The notes beneath the pieces were generated by a model. The model did no database searches, was not told the origin of the DNA, and worked only from the letters and a program-made list of their open reading frames with translations. Both the position numbers and the translations under genes were made by a program. Below, piece after piece: positions 38,989 to 47,979 of a stretch of 64,000 nucleotides of DNA; position 1 is the stretch's first letter; each line of letters begins with the position of its first letter. Source of the DNA: Burkholderia lata (GTDB lineage Bacteria > Pseudomonadota > Gammaproteobacteria > Burkholderiales > Burkholderiaceae); the NCBI RefSeq assembly GCF_902499335.1, contig NZ_CABVQK010000021.1, forward strand, positions 99,498 to 163,497. The letters run 5' to 3'.

Positions 38989-39108
38989 GGATGCTGTTTC
39001 CTCTTACTTGAACTTGAATGGTGTGGCGCGAGCGCCCGGCGCGCGATGCCGGCGGGCCCGTGAAAGGCGGCCGCCTGGCGCAAGCGGTTTGCGCGCGTAT
39101 CTGGGGAC

Positions 39109-39138
39109 GGCACGCCCGATTTCAAGGGCGGGCGTGCC
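39109..39138. other. Strong hairpin between htpG and the mocR-type gene
   Basis: GGCACGCCC (39109-39117) pairs perfectly with GGGCGTGCC (39130-39138). It sits nine bases past the stop of the minus-strand regulator but lacks a T-run, so it may act as an RNA 3'-end stabiliser rather than a classical terminator. Confidence 0.5.
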
Positions 39139-39146
39139 GCGCCGCG

Positions 39147-40607
39147 TCACGACGCGCGGCGCACGGCCGAATCGATATAGCGCGACAACAGCCCCGGCAG
39201 CGCCGGATCGCCGCAGTTCGCGACGTTGAAGCGCATCCACGTGGACGGTGATTGCTGCGGCGAGAACAGGCTGCCCGGCGTCAGCAAAAAGCCGGCCTCG
39301 TGCGCGACCGCCGCGAGCGCGTCCGAATCGACGCCCGTGTCGGCCCACAGGAACATCCCGGCCGCCGGCATCGTGAAGAGGCCGAGCCCCGTGCGCTCGA
39401 GCATCCGCGCGGTCTTGTCGCGCACGCCGTCGAGCCGCGCGCGCAGCCGCTCGACGTGGCGCCGGTAATGCCCTTCGGTCAGGATCTTGTACAGCACGCG
39501 CTCGTTGAGCTCGGGCGTCGTCATCCCGACCAGCATCTTCTGGTCGGTGACCGCCTTCGCGATCTCCGGCGCGCACGCGACGTAGCCGACCCGCAGGTTC
39601 GCCGCGAGCGTCTTCGAATAGCTGCCGAGATAGATCACGCGCTTCAGCTGGTCGAGGCTCGCGAGGCGCGTGGCCGGATAGCTCGGCGGGCACAGGTCGC
39701 CGTACACGTCGTCCTCGACGACGAGGAAGTCGTACGCCTCCGCGAGCTTCAGGATCCGGAACGCCTGCGCGGCCGACAGCGACGTGCCGGTCGGGTTCTG
39801 CAGCACCGAATTGATCACGAGCATCTTCGGCCGCCACATCTGCACGAGCGTCTCGAGCGCGTCGAGATCGGGGCCGTCCGGCGTGTACGGCATCCCGACG
39901 AGCTGCGCGCCCTGCGCCGCGAAGCGGCCGAACATCTGGAACCAGGCCGGATCGCCGACGATCACCGCATCGCCGGGCTTCACGTAGATCCGCGAGATCA
40001 GGTCGATCGCCTGCGTGATCCCGGACACCAGCACGATCTGTTCCGGCTTCGCGCCGATCTCCACTTCGGCGAGGCGCGTCTGCAGTTGCTGGCGCAGCGG
40101 CAGGAAGCCCTGCGCGGTGCCGAAGCCGAGCATCTGCGCGCCGGACTGGCGCCCCAGCGCACGCAGCGCGCCGGTGATCAGTTCGCCGTCGAGCCAGCGG
40201 CCCGGCAAATAGCCGAGACCCGGCCCCTTTTCCGGGCTGACGGTGTGCAGCATGTTGCGCAGCAGCCAGACGACGTCGATCGTGTTGTGCACCGGCGCGG
40301 CCTCGGCCACGCGTGCAACGCTGTCGGCCGGCTGCGGGCCGGCGGCCGTGCGCTCGCGCACGTAGAAGCCCGAGCCGCGCCGCGAGTCGAGGTAACCCTG
40401 CGCGACGAGGCGCTCGTAAGCCTCGACGACGGTGAAGCGCGACACGCTCTTGTCGAGCGCGAGCTTGCGGATCGACGGCATCCGCATGCCGGGCCGGAAC
40501 ACGCGTTCGTCGATGCGTCGCCTTGCCCACTGGACAAGCTGGTCGACGAGCGTGAGGGTGGCCGTGTCGTGCGGCACGGGAATCTGGGCGAGTGGGACGG
40601 TGGACAT
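39147..40607 (-). CDS. MocR-family regulator (GntR helix-turn-helix fused to aminotransferase domain)
   Basis: A 486-residue chimeric regulator. Residues about 20-90 are a GntR winged helix (RRRIDERVFRPGMRMPSIRKL, FTVVEAYERLVAQGYL, RRGSGFYV). The rest is a fold-type I aminotransferase-like domain with the PLP lysine in GSYSKTLAANLRVGY (about residue 325). MocR proteins sense amino acids or PLP through this domain and usually control a divergent neighbour. I chose MSTVPLAQ at 40607, which has GGAG upstream, over an ATG five codons earlier. It is divergent from a VOC-EamA-aminotransferase-Rid-PhzF run. Confidence 0.9.
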   Translation of the reverse strand: MSTVPLAQIPVPHDTATLTLVDQLVQWARRRIDERVFRPGMRMPSIRKLALDKSVSRFTVVEAYERLVAQGYLDSRRGSGFYVRERTAAGPQPADSVARVAEAAPVHNTIDVVWLLRNMLHTVSPEKGPGLGYLPGRWLDGELITGALRALGRQSGAQMLGFGTAQGFLPLRQQLQTRLAEVEIGAKPEQIVLVSGITQAIDLISRIYVKPGDAVIVGDPAWFQMFGRFAAQGAQLVGMPYTPDGPDLDALETLVQMWRPKMLVINSVLQNPTGTSLSAAQAFRILKLAEAYDFLVVEDDVYGDLCPPSYPATRLASLDQLKRVIYLGSYSKTLAANLRVGYVACAPEIAKAVTDQKMLVGMTTPELNERVLYKILTEGHYRRHVERLRARLDGVRDKTARMLERTGLGLFTMPAAGMFLWADTGVDSDALAAVAHEAGFLLTPGSLFSPQQSPSTWMRFNVANCGDPALPGLLSRYIDSAVRRAS

Positions 40608-40623
40608 GGGCGGCAGCTCCAAC

Positions 40624-40665
40624 TGTACCGAAGGCTATCGCGCCGATTGTACCGTTACTGTGCCG
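40624..40665. promoter_or_regulatory. Three CGGYACA direct repeats, probable MocR operator
   Basis: On the plus strand TGTACCG occurs at 40624-40630 and 40648-40654, and TGTGCCG at 40659-40665; on the minus strand these read CGGTACA, CGGTACA and CGGCACA. They lie 17-58 bases before the MocR start, inside the 230-bp divergent gap. Direct repeats are the usual operator form for MocR regulators. Inference from position and repetition. Confidence 0.55.
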
Positions 40666-40837
40666 GTAGCGACGATTACAGTTGACCGGAATGGCGACCG
40701 TGCGGCCGTCGTTCCGGCCCCGCCGCACCTGGCGCCGCGCCCACCGGCCCGCATCGCGGCCGGTACGCCGGCCGGTCCGGCCACCGCCCGGCGCATCGCC
40801 TGCCCACCATGACACTTTCGCTTCCCGACCGACGTTC

Positions 40838-41530
40838 ATGCCAGCCCGCTCCCTGACACTCGACCATCTCGTGATCGCCGCGCGCACGCTCGACGAAGGC
40901 GTCCGCCACGTCGCCGACGCGCTCGGTATCGAACCGGCCGGCGGCGGCCGCCATCCGCTGATGCGGACCCACAATGCGCTGTTCGGCGCATGGGGCGGGC
41001 TCTACCTCGAAGTGATCGCGATCGACCCCGACGCGCCGGCGCCGAACGACGGCGCGGAGCCGCCGCGCGCGCGGCTGTTCGGGCTCGACGATCCGGCCAT
41101 GCACGCACGGCTCGCGCAGGGGCCGTTTCTCGCGCACTGGGTCGCGCGTGTCGACCGTCCGCGCCAGCTCGCGCTGTGGCAGAGCCAGTACCCGGCGCGC
41201 ATCCCGCCGGTTGTCGCAATGCGGCGCGGCGACCTGGGCTGGGGCCTCACGGTGCCCGACGACGGCACGTTCCCCGCATGGCAAGGCACGGGCGACGGCC
41301 TCCTGCCGTCGCTGATCCAGTGGGACAGCGCGCGCCACCCGGCCGAATCGCTGCCGGGCGACGGCGTCGCGCTGAAGGCGCTCAAGGGCGCCCACCCGCG
41401 TGCGGACGCGATTCGCGAGCAGCTCGACTGGCTCGGCGCCGCCCACCTGCTCGACCTCGAAGCCGCCGACGGCCCACCCGCGCTGGTCGCCGAATTCGAC
41501 ACGCCGCAAGGCCCGCGCACGCTGCGCTGA
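40838..41530 (+). CDS. Glyoxalase-like VOC-fold protein
   Basis: A 230-residue protein starting LTLDHLVIAARTLDEGVRHVADALG, a VOC metal-site strand with His in DHLVIAA, followed by ALFGAWGGLYLEVIAID with the Glu ligand position. This is the Glyoxalase_3-like subfamily, whose chemistry is mostly unknown. It is the first gene of the plus-strand cluster divergent from the MocR regulator and is followed by an exporter after 56 bases. It may be a lyase, isomerase or binding protein for a cluster intermediate. Confidence 0.8.
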   Translation: MPARSLTLDHLVIAARTLDEGVRHVADALGIEPAGGGRHPLMRTHNALFGAWGGLYLEVIAIDPDAPAPNDGAEPPRARLFGLDDPAMHARLAQGPFLAHWVARVDRPRQLALWQSQYPARIPPVVAMRRGDLGWGLTVPDDGTFPAWQGTGDGLLPSLIQWDSARHPAESLPGDGVALKALKGAHPRADAIREQLDWLGAAHLLDLEAADGPPALVAEFDTPQGPRTLR

Positions 41531-41586
41531 GCGCCCTGTCGCCCCCTGAACTAAACCAATACCGGCAACACGGAGACACCCTTCAC

Positions 41587-42495
41587 ATGAATTCGCGCGA
41601 AACCCGGGGCATGCTGCTCGGCCTCATCGGCGTGATGATCTTCAGCCTGACGCTGCCGATGACGCGCATCGTCGTCTCCGAACTCCATCCGCTGCTCAAC
41701 GGGCTCGGCCGCGCGCTCGCCGCCGCGGTGCCGGCCGGCCTGCTGCTGTGGTGGCGCCGCGAGCCGCTGCCGACCCGCGCGCAGCTGAAAAGCCTAGCGA
41801 TCACGTCGGCCGGCGTGATCATCGCGTATCCGGTGTTCTCCGCGTGGGCGATGAAAACGGTACCGGCGTCGCACGGCGCGGTGGTCAACGGCCTGCAGCC
41901 GCTGTTCGTCGCGCTGTACGCGGCCTGGCTGTCGCACGAGCGGCCGTCGAAGGCGTTCTGGGCCAGCGCGGTGGCCGGCAGCGCGCTCGTGATCGCGTTC
42001 GCGCTGCGCGACGGCGGCGGCACCGTGCAGGCCGGCGACGCGCTGATGCTCGTCGCGGTCGGCATCGGCGCGCTCGGCTATGCGGAAGGCGCGCGCCTCG
42101 CGCGCCAGATCGGCGGCTGGCAGGTGATCTGCTGGGCGCTCGTCGTGTCCGCGCCGTTCCTCGTGCTGCCGGTCGGCTGGCTCGCGTGGATGCAGCATGC
42201 CGCGCATCCGGGCCCGCTCGCCCTGCGCACGTGGCTCGCATTCGGCTACGTGACCCTCTTTTCGCAATTCATCGGCTTTTTCGCGTGGTACGCGGGGCTC
42301 GCGATGGGCGGCATCGCGCGCGTCGGCCAGGTGCAGCTGCTGCAGATTTTCTTCACGATCGCTTTTTCCGCGCTGCTGTTCGGCGAAACGGTCACGTCGA
42401 CGACGTGGCTGTTCGCGGCCGCGGTGATCGCCACCGTGGTGCTCGGGCGCCGCTCGGCGGTCGCCACCGCCGCGCAACCGGCTCGCGCCGGCTGA
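41587..42495 (+). CDS. EamA/DMT-family exporter
   Basis: A 302-residue inner-membrane protein with about ten hydrophobic segments in two EamA repeats. Seen: GLIGVMIFSLTLPMTRIVV in helix 1, AWMKT-like AWAMKTVPASHGAVVNGLQPLF ending repeat one's core, and LLFGETVTSTTWLF near the end. Typically an amino-acid or metabolite exporter. The ATG at 41587 is set by the first helix; the frame stays open far upstream into the VOC gene. It lies inside the MocR-linked cluster, which suggests export of the cluster's product or of a toxic amino acid. Confidence 0.86.
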   Translation: MNSRETRGMLLGLIGVMIFSLTLPMTRIVVSELHPLLNGLGRALAAAVPAGLLLWWRREPLPTRAQLKSLAITSAGVIIAYPVFSAWAMKTVPASHGAVVNGLQPLFVALYAAWLSHERPSKAFWASAVAGSALVIAFALRDGGGTVQAGDALMLVAVGIGALGYAEGARLARQIGGWQVICWALVVSAPFLVLPVGWLAWMQHAAHPGPLALRTWLAFGYVTLFSQFIGFFAWYAGLAMGGIARVGQVQLLQIFFTIAFSALLFGETVTSTTWLFAAAVIATVVLGRRSAVATAAQPARAG

Positions 42496-42647
42496 ACAGC
42501 TGCGCCATAATGGACGTTTTGCCTGATCGGTTTTGCCCACCCGGCCGCGAAGGCTCGATCGCGCTCGCGCCTGCCCACCCGGCAGCGTCGAGGCGATTTG
42601 CCCGAACGACCTTTCTTGACTGACCACGATATCCGAACGAGGAGACT

Positions 42648-43829
42648 ATGAATCCGAGCGACCTGCATCCGCCGCACTGGCAGCTTTCCGAACGCGCACG
42701 CAAGCTGACGAGCTCTGCCATCCGCGAAATCCTGAAGGTCACGGAACGCCCCGAGGTCATCTCGTTCGCCGGCGGCCTGCCCGCCCCTTCGACGTTCCCG
42801 GCCGAACGCATGCGCGCCGCCGCCGATCGCGTGCTGCGCGACGCGCCGGCCGCCGCGCTCCAGTACAGCGCGACCGAAGGCTACCTGCCGCTGCGCGAAT
42901 GGATCGCCGAGCGCTACAGCGTGCGCGTGTCGCAGGTGCTGATCACGACCGGCTCGCAGCAGGCGCTCGACCTGCTCGGCAAGGCGCTCGTCGATCCGGG
43001 CAGCCCGATCCTCGTCGAAACCCCGACCTACCTCGGCGCGCTGCAGTCGTTCTCGCTGTACGAGCCGCGCTACGTGCAGGTGCCGACCGACGAGCAGGGC
43101 CTGCTGCCGGACGGCCTGACGCCCGAACTCACGCAAGGCGCGCGCCTGCTGTACGCACAGCCGAACTTCCAGAACCCGACCGGCCGCCGCCTGCCCGTCG
43201 AGCGCCGCCGCGCGCTCGCCGCGTTCGCGCAGTCGAGCCCGTTCCCGGTGCTGGAAGACGATCCTTACGGCGCGCTGAACTACCGCGGCGAGCCGCTGCC
43301 GACGATGCTGTCGATGGCGCCCGATCACATCGTGCACCTCGGCACGTTCTCGAAGGTGCTCGCGCCGGGCCTGCGGATCGGCTACATCATTGCGCCCGAG
43401 GAACTCCACTTCAAGCTCGTGCAGGCCAAGCAGGCCACCGACCTGCATACGCCGACGCTCACGCAGCGCATCGCGCACGAAGTGATCAAGGACGGTTTCC
43501 TCGACGAGCACATCCCGACGATCCGCGAGCTGTACAGCGCGCAGTGCGACGCGATGCTCGGCGCACTCGAGCGCCACATGCCGGAAGGCGTCACGTGGAA
43601 CCGCCCGGAAGGCGGGATGTTCATCTGGGTGAACCTGCCCGCGCAGATCGACAGCATGAAGCTGCTCGCCGCGGCCGTCGACGACCACGTCGCCTTCGTG
43701 CCGGGCGCACCGTTCTTCGCGGACAACGCGCAGCAGAACACGCTGCGCCTGTCGTTCGTGACGGTGCCGCCGGAGAAGATCGAGGAAGGCGTCGCGCGCC
43801 TCGGCAAGCTGCTGCGCGAGCGCCTCTGA
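42648..43829 (+). CDS. PLP-dependent aminotransferase (class I/II, 2-aminoadipate/LysN-like)
   Basis: A 393-residue fold-type I aminotransferase related to the catalytic domain of MocR proteins and to 2-aminoadipate transaminases. Seen: ISFAGGLPAPSTFP (38-51), YSATEGYLPLREWIAERY, TTGSQQALDLLGKAL, PNFQNPTGRR, EDDPYG and the PLP lysine in GTFSKVLAPGLRIGY (about residue 236). It has a good Shine-Dalgarno (GAGGAG). It lies 152 bases after the exporter and 42 before the Rid gene. The substrate amino acid is not predictable; an alpha-amino acid with a bulky or long side chain would be usual. Confidence 0.9.
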   Translation: MNPSDLHPPHWQLSERARKLTSSAIREILKVTERPEVISFAGGLPAPSTFPAERMRAAADRVLRDAPAAALQYSATEGYLPLREWIAERYSVRVSQVLITTGSQQALDLLGKALVDPGSPILVETPTYLGALQSFSLYEPRYVQVPTDEQGLLPDGLTPELTQGARLLYAQPNFQNPTGRRLPVERRRALAAFAQSSPFPVLEDDPYGALNYRGEPLPTMLSMAPDHIVHLGTFSKVLAPGLRIGYIIAPEELHFKLVQAKQATDLHTPTLTQRIAHEVIKDGFLDEHIPTIRELYSAQCDAMLGALERHMPEGVTWNRPEGGMFIWVNLPAQIDSMKLLAAAVDDHVAFVPGAPFFADNAQQNTLRLSFVTVPPEKIEEGVARLGKLLRERL

Positions 43830-43871
43830 TCCCCTTTTTCCTGTCACGACTCTCTACGAGGAATCGAATAC

Positions 43872-44330
43872 ATGGCTAACGTCTACGACAAACTGAAGTC
43901 GCTCGGCATCGAGCTCCCGACCGCCGGCGCACCGGCCGCCGCCTACGTGATGAGCGCGCAAAGCGGCAATACGGTCTACCTGTCGGGCCACATCGCGAAG
44001 AAGGACGGCAAGGTCTGGGCCGGCAAGCTCGGCGCGGATCTGCAAACGGAAGACGGCAAGGCCGCCGCCCGCTCGATCGCGATCGACCTGCTCGCGACGC
44101 TGCACGCGCACACCGGCGACCTGAACAAGGTCACGCGCATCGTCAAGCTGATGAGCCTCGTCAACTCGACGCTCGACTTCACCGAACAGCACCTGGTGAC
44201 GAACGGCGCGTCGGAACTGATCGCGGAAGTGTTCGGCGACGCGGGCAAGCACGCGCGTTCGGCATTCGGCGTCGCGCAGATCCCGCTCGGCGCGTGCGTC
44301 GAGATCGAGCTGATCGCCGAAGTAGCGTAA
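43872..44330 (+). CDS. RidA/YjgF-superfamily protein lacking the deaminase arginine
   Basis: A 152-residue Rid protein of the longer subgroup (opening VYDKLKSLGIELPTAGAP). It has NTVYLSGHIA and HARSAFGVAQIPLGACVEIEL. In RidA the arginine of VARLPKD (Arg105 in E. coli) binds the substrate carboxylate for imine hydrolysis; the aligned position here (VAQIPLG) appears to be Gln, so classical enamine/imine deaminase activity is doubtful. It is placed directly after a PLP aminotransferase and 13 bases before a PhzF-family gene. A GAGG Shine-Dalgarno precedes the ATG. Confidence 0.88.
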   Translation: MANVYDKLKSLGIELPTAGAPAAAYVMSAQSGNTVYLSGHIAKKDGKVWAGKLGADLQTEDGKAAARSIAIDLLATLHAHTGDLNKVTRIVKLMSLVNSTLDFTEQHLVTNGASELIAEVFGDAGKHARSAFGVAQIPLGACVEIELIAEVA

Positions 44331-44343
44331 CGGGCGCAGCGCG

Positions 44344-45225
44344 ATGTCCGGTCATCTCGTCCGCTTCAAGCAGGTCGACGTGTTCACGGCGGTGCCGTTC
44401 AAGGGCAACGCGCTCGCCGTGGTGTTCGACGCCGATTCGCTCGGCGACGACGACATGCTCGCGATCGCCCGCTGGACGAACCTGTCGGAAACGACGTTCG
44501 TCTGCACGCCGACCGATCCGGAAGCCGACTACCGCGTCCGGATCTTCACGACGGAGGGCGAACTGCCGTTCGCCGGCCACCCGACGCTGGGCACCGCGCA
44601 TGCGTTCCTGGAAAGCGGCGCGCAGCCGCGCACGCCGGGCCGGCTGATCCAGCAGTGCGGGGTCGGCCGGGTCGCGCTGCGCGAGCAGGCCGACGGCTGG
44701 GCGTTCGCCGCGCCGCCGGCACGCGTCACGCCGCTCGACCGTTCGGACTACGCGGCGCTGGCTGCCGCGTTGCGCAGCGACGCGATCGACCTGGAGGCCG
44801 AGCCGTGCGCGGTCGACAACGGCGCGCCGTGGCTGGTCGTGCGGCTGAAGTCGGCCGATGCCTGCATCGGCCTGACGCCCGATCCGGCCGCGCTGGAGGC
44901 CCTCACGCGCCGCTACGGCACGGACGGCCTCGCGGTCTACGCACCGCACGCCGAAGGCGGCCCCACGACGTTCGAAATCCGCTGCCTGATGACGGGCGGC
45001 AATTTCGGCTTCGGCGAGGATCCCGTCACCGGCAGCGCAAACGCCGCGCTGGCCGGGCTGCTGACGCGGCAGGAACGCCGCCCCGGCCAGTCGTATACGG
45101 CCCGCCAGGGTACGGCGATCGGCCGCGACGGCCGCATCTTCGTCAGCTATGACGAAAACGGCGCCACGTGGATCGGCGGCCATGTCGTCACGGTCGTCGA
45201 CGGCACCTTCCTGTCACCCGCCTGA
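44344..45225 (+). CDS. PhzF-family isomerase-like protein
   Basis: A 293-residue protein with two pseudo-symmetric PhzF domains. Seen: FKQVDVFTAVPFKGNALAVVFDA at the start, NLSETTFV with the catalytic-position glutamate (about residue 46), ELPFAGHPTLGTAHAF (about 74-89), and the second-half FGEDPVTGSANAALAG with the conserved glycine-rich loop. PhzF isomerises a phenazine precursor, but most relatives are of unknown function. No phenazine genes are present. It is the last gene of the MocR-linked cluster. Confidence 0.9.
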   Translation: MSGHLVRFKQVDVFTAVPFKGNALAVVFDADSLGDDDMLAIARWTNLSETTFVCTPTDPEADYRVRIFTTEGELPFAGHPTLGTAHAFLESGAQPRTPGRLIQQCGVGRVALREQADGWAFAAPPARVTPLDRSDYAALAAALRSDAIDLEAEPCAVDNGAPWLVVRLKSADACIGLTPDPAALEALTRRYGTDGLAVYAPHAEGGPTTFEIRCLMTGGNFGFGEDPVTGSANAALAGLLTRQERRPGQSYTARQGTAIGRDGRIFVSYDENGATWIGGHVVTVVDGTFLSPA

Positions 45226-45443
45226 CATTTCGCGATGTGCGATGGCGCCGGCCCGTCCGGCGCCCCCTACGATTCGCCCAACTATCGCAAAAACGTTCCA
45301 GCCAGTAATATCGGGCCTAATCCGTTGTTTCGGAGGTCTGTCCATGGTTGCGTGTCCCGCGAGCGAACAGACGTCGGGACAACCCCAATCATAGTCAGCC
45401 ATCCAGACGGATGGCGCACGCGAGCAGGACGCCACCCTCTTCG

Positions 45444-47783
45444 ATGAGCTCCGCCCGGTCCAACCACACGCCGCCGACCCGGCCGCTACGCGCGCCGCGC
45501 AAATCGCGCCGGCGTGCGCTATTTGCGATCCCGCTGCTCGGGATGCTGGCGCTCGCGCTGCTGTGGGCCGTGATCATCGCGCGTCTGTCGGTGGAAAAGG
45601 ACAGCGCGTACAAGGAAGCAGCGGCTTCCGCGGCGATCCTGTCCTCCGCGCTCGAGCAGCATACGGTCAAGGCGATCCACCAGGTCGACCAGATCACCCG
45701 CTTCGTCAAGTTCGAATTCGAGAAGTCGCCCGCGCGCTTCAATCTCGCCAGCGCCGTCGAGAAAGGCGTCGTGCCGAGCGACACGCTGATCCAGGTGTCG
45801 CTCGTCAACGCGAAAGGCATCCTGTTCGCGAACACGGCCGAGCTTCATCCGCAGCCGATCAACCTGTCCGACCGCGAGCACTTCAAGGTTCACCTCTCGC
45901 ACAACGACGACCGCCTCTTCATCAGCAAACCGGTACTCGGCCGCGTGTCGAGCCACTGGACGCTGCAGATGACGCGGCGCCTGAACAACCCGGACGGCAG
46001 CTTCGCGGGCATCGTCGTCGTGTCGGAAGACCCGAGCTACTTCACGAACGACTTCTACAACAACGCGGCGATCGGCAAGGAAGGCGTGATCGCGGTCGTG
46101 TCCGATACGGGCGCCGTGCTCGCGCGGCGCACGGGCTCGGTCAGCAACGCGCCCGGCGCGTTTTCCGCGTCGGGCGTCTACCCGATCGCCGAGCGCGTGA
46201 CGGGCACGATCATCGACCCGATCGACGGGGTGACGCGCATCGTGTCGTACCGCCACCTCGACGGCTACCCGCTCGCGGTGATGGTCGGGCTGTCGCAAAC
46301 CGAGGAATTCGCGGACTACTACCACACGCGCAACGTCTACCTGCTGATGACGAGCTTCATCACGCTCGCGATGCTCGCGTTCTTCGGCGTCGCGACGGGC
46401 CTGATCGGCAAGCTGCTCGGCCGTGAGCGCGAAATGACGCAGCTCGCCGAATTCGACCTGCTCACGGGCCTCGCGAACCGCTATGCGACGCTGCGCGGGC
46501 TGCGCAACGACGTGTCGATGCCGACGAGCCTGTCGCGGCTCGGGCTGCTGTTCATCGATCTCGACAACTTCAAGACGGTCAACGACACGCTCGGCCACAA
46601 CGCCGGCGACATCGTGCTGCAGATGACCGCGTCGCGCCTGTCCGATGCGGTCGGCGACGAAGGCTCGCTCGCGCGCATCGGCGGCGACGAATTCGTCGTG
46701 GTGATGAAAGGCGACGACGTCGAGCGGCGCGCGGTGCGGCTGGCGGAGGCGATCATCCGGATGTTCGGCGAGCCGTTCGACGTGCGCGGCAGCTCGTTCG
46801 TGCTGCATGCGAGCATCGGCATCGCGCTGCACTCGGTTGCGAACGAAAGCGAAATCGACCTGCTGAAGAAGGCCGATCTCGCGATGTACAGCGCGAAGGA
46901 CGCCGGCAAGAACTGCTACCAGTTCTACGCGCCGCACCTGTCGCACCGCGCCGACCACCTGATGCGCTGGGAGCAGCAACTACGCGTCGCGCTGGCCGAG
47001 GGGCAACTGTTCCTCGCGTACCAGCCGAAGATCGACCTCACGCACCGCTACATCACCGGCTTCGAGGCGCTCGCGCGCTGGGATCACCCCGAGCACGGGA
47101 TCATCTCCGCGAACGAATTCATTTCGATCGCCGAATCGACCGGCCTGATCGTGCCGATCGGCGATTTCGTGATCCGCACCGCGTGCGAGCAGATCGCACG
47201 CTGGCGCGACGAGGGCCACGACACGCTGACGCTCGCGGTCAACATCTCGCCCGTGCAGTTCTGGCGCGGCGACCTGATCGAGACGATCTCGCGCACGCTG
47301 CTGGAAACCGGCATCGACGCGAACCGGCTCGAGATCGAGATCACCGAAACCGCGATGATGGAGTATCCGGAACTCGTGTCCGAGAAGATCGTCGCGCTGA
47401 AGAAGCTCGGCATCCGGATCGCACTCGACGATTTCGGCACCGGATATTCGTCGCTGTCGTACCTGCACCGCTTCTCCGTCGATACGCTGAAGGTCGACCG
47501 CTCGTTCGTGCAGGCGATCCCGAACGATCGCAGCGTGTGCGTGATGGTGTCGTCGATCGTGCATCTCGCGCGCTCGCTCGGCCTGACCGTCGTCGTCGAA
47601 GGCACGGAAACCGAGGAGCAGATCACGTGGCTGGCCGCGCTCGGTGAGATCGAGGCGCAGGGCTTCCTGTTCTCGCGACCGGTGCCGGCCGACGCGATTC
47701 CCGCGCTGATCGCACGCTTCGGCGTGCGCAGCGACCCGCCGAACGTGATTGCGCACCGCGCGACCGGCAGCACGGGCGCGTAA
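45444..47783 (+). CDS. Membrane Cache-GGDEF-EAL cyclic-di-GMP protein
   Basis: A 779-residue signalling protein. A membrane helix (about 27-47) precedes a periplasmic Cache-like sensor (about 50-300), with a second helix at about 305-325. The GGDEF domain has an intact RIGGDEF (413-417 for GGDEF) but no RxxD inhibitory site five residues before it. The EAL domain has FEALARW (EAL at 541-543), NISPVQF, EITET, DDFGTGYSSLSYL, LKVDRSFV and VVEGTET, so all metal and catalytic positions are present. Both synthesis and breakdown of c-di-GMP are possible. The start at 45444 (MSSARSN) is likely; an ATG at 45411 is an alternative. It stands alone. Confidence 0.9.
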   Translation: MSSARSNHTPPTRPLRAPRKSRRRALFAIPLLGMLALALLWAVIIARLSVEKDSAYKEAAASAAILSSALEQHTVKAIHQVDQITRFVKFEFEKSPARFNLASAVEKGVVPSDTLIQVSLVNAKGILFANTAELHPQPINLSDREHFKVHLSHNDDRLFISKPVLGRVSSHWTLQMTRRLNNPDGSFAGIVVVSEDPSYFTNDFYNNAAIGKEGVIAVVSDTGAVLARRTGSVSNAPGAFSASGVYPIAERVTGTIIDPIDGVTRIVSYRHLDGYPLAVMVGLSQTEEFADYYHTRNVYLLMTSFITLAMLAFFGVATGLIGKLLGREREMTQLAEFDLLTGLANRYATLRGLRNDVSMPTSLSRLGLLFIDLDNFKTVNDTLGHNAGDIVLQMTASRLSDAVGDEGSLARIGGDEFVVVMKGDDVERRAVRLAEAIIRMFGEPFDVRGSSFVLHASIGIALHSVANESEIDLLKKADLAMYSAKDAGKNCYQFYAPHLSHRADHLMRWEQQLRVALAEGQLFLAYQPKIDLTHRYITGFEALARWDHPEHGIISANEFISIAESTGLIVPIGDFVIRTACEQIARWRDEGHDTLTLAVNISPVQFWRGDLIETISRTLLETGIDANRLEIEITETAMMEYPELVSEKIVALKKLGIRIALDDFGTGYSSLSYLHRFSVDTLKVDRSFVQAIPNDRSVCVMVSSIVHLARSLGLTVVVEGTETEEQITWLAALGEIEAQGFLFSRPVPADAIPALIARFGVRSDPPNVIAHRATGSTGA

Positions 47784-47979
47784 GCGCACCGCGACCGCGG
47801 CAGGCGTTGCGCGCGCGGTCATTGTTTCGTTTTCCGATCCGATTGTTTAGTTCATGAACTAGCGTTTTCGCGCATGGCAGTGTCACTGCGCGCAGCGGAC
47901 AATCAGGAGGGCCGACGTGTCGGCGGGCCGCCGGCATGGTCACACGCGAGAGATCGGGCCCCGTGCCCAAACCACCAAC

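Noticed and set aside
39109..39138. Calling the hairpin a standard intrinsic terminator
   Set aside because: It has a perfect stem but no T-run on either strand, so I list it only as a hairpin.
44344..45225. A phenazine biosynthesis locus, because of the PhzF-like gene
   Set aside because: No phzA, B, D, E or G homologue is present and PhzF relatives are widespread with unrelated roles.
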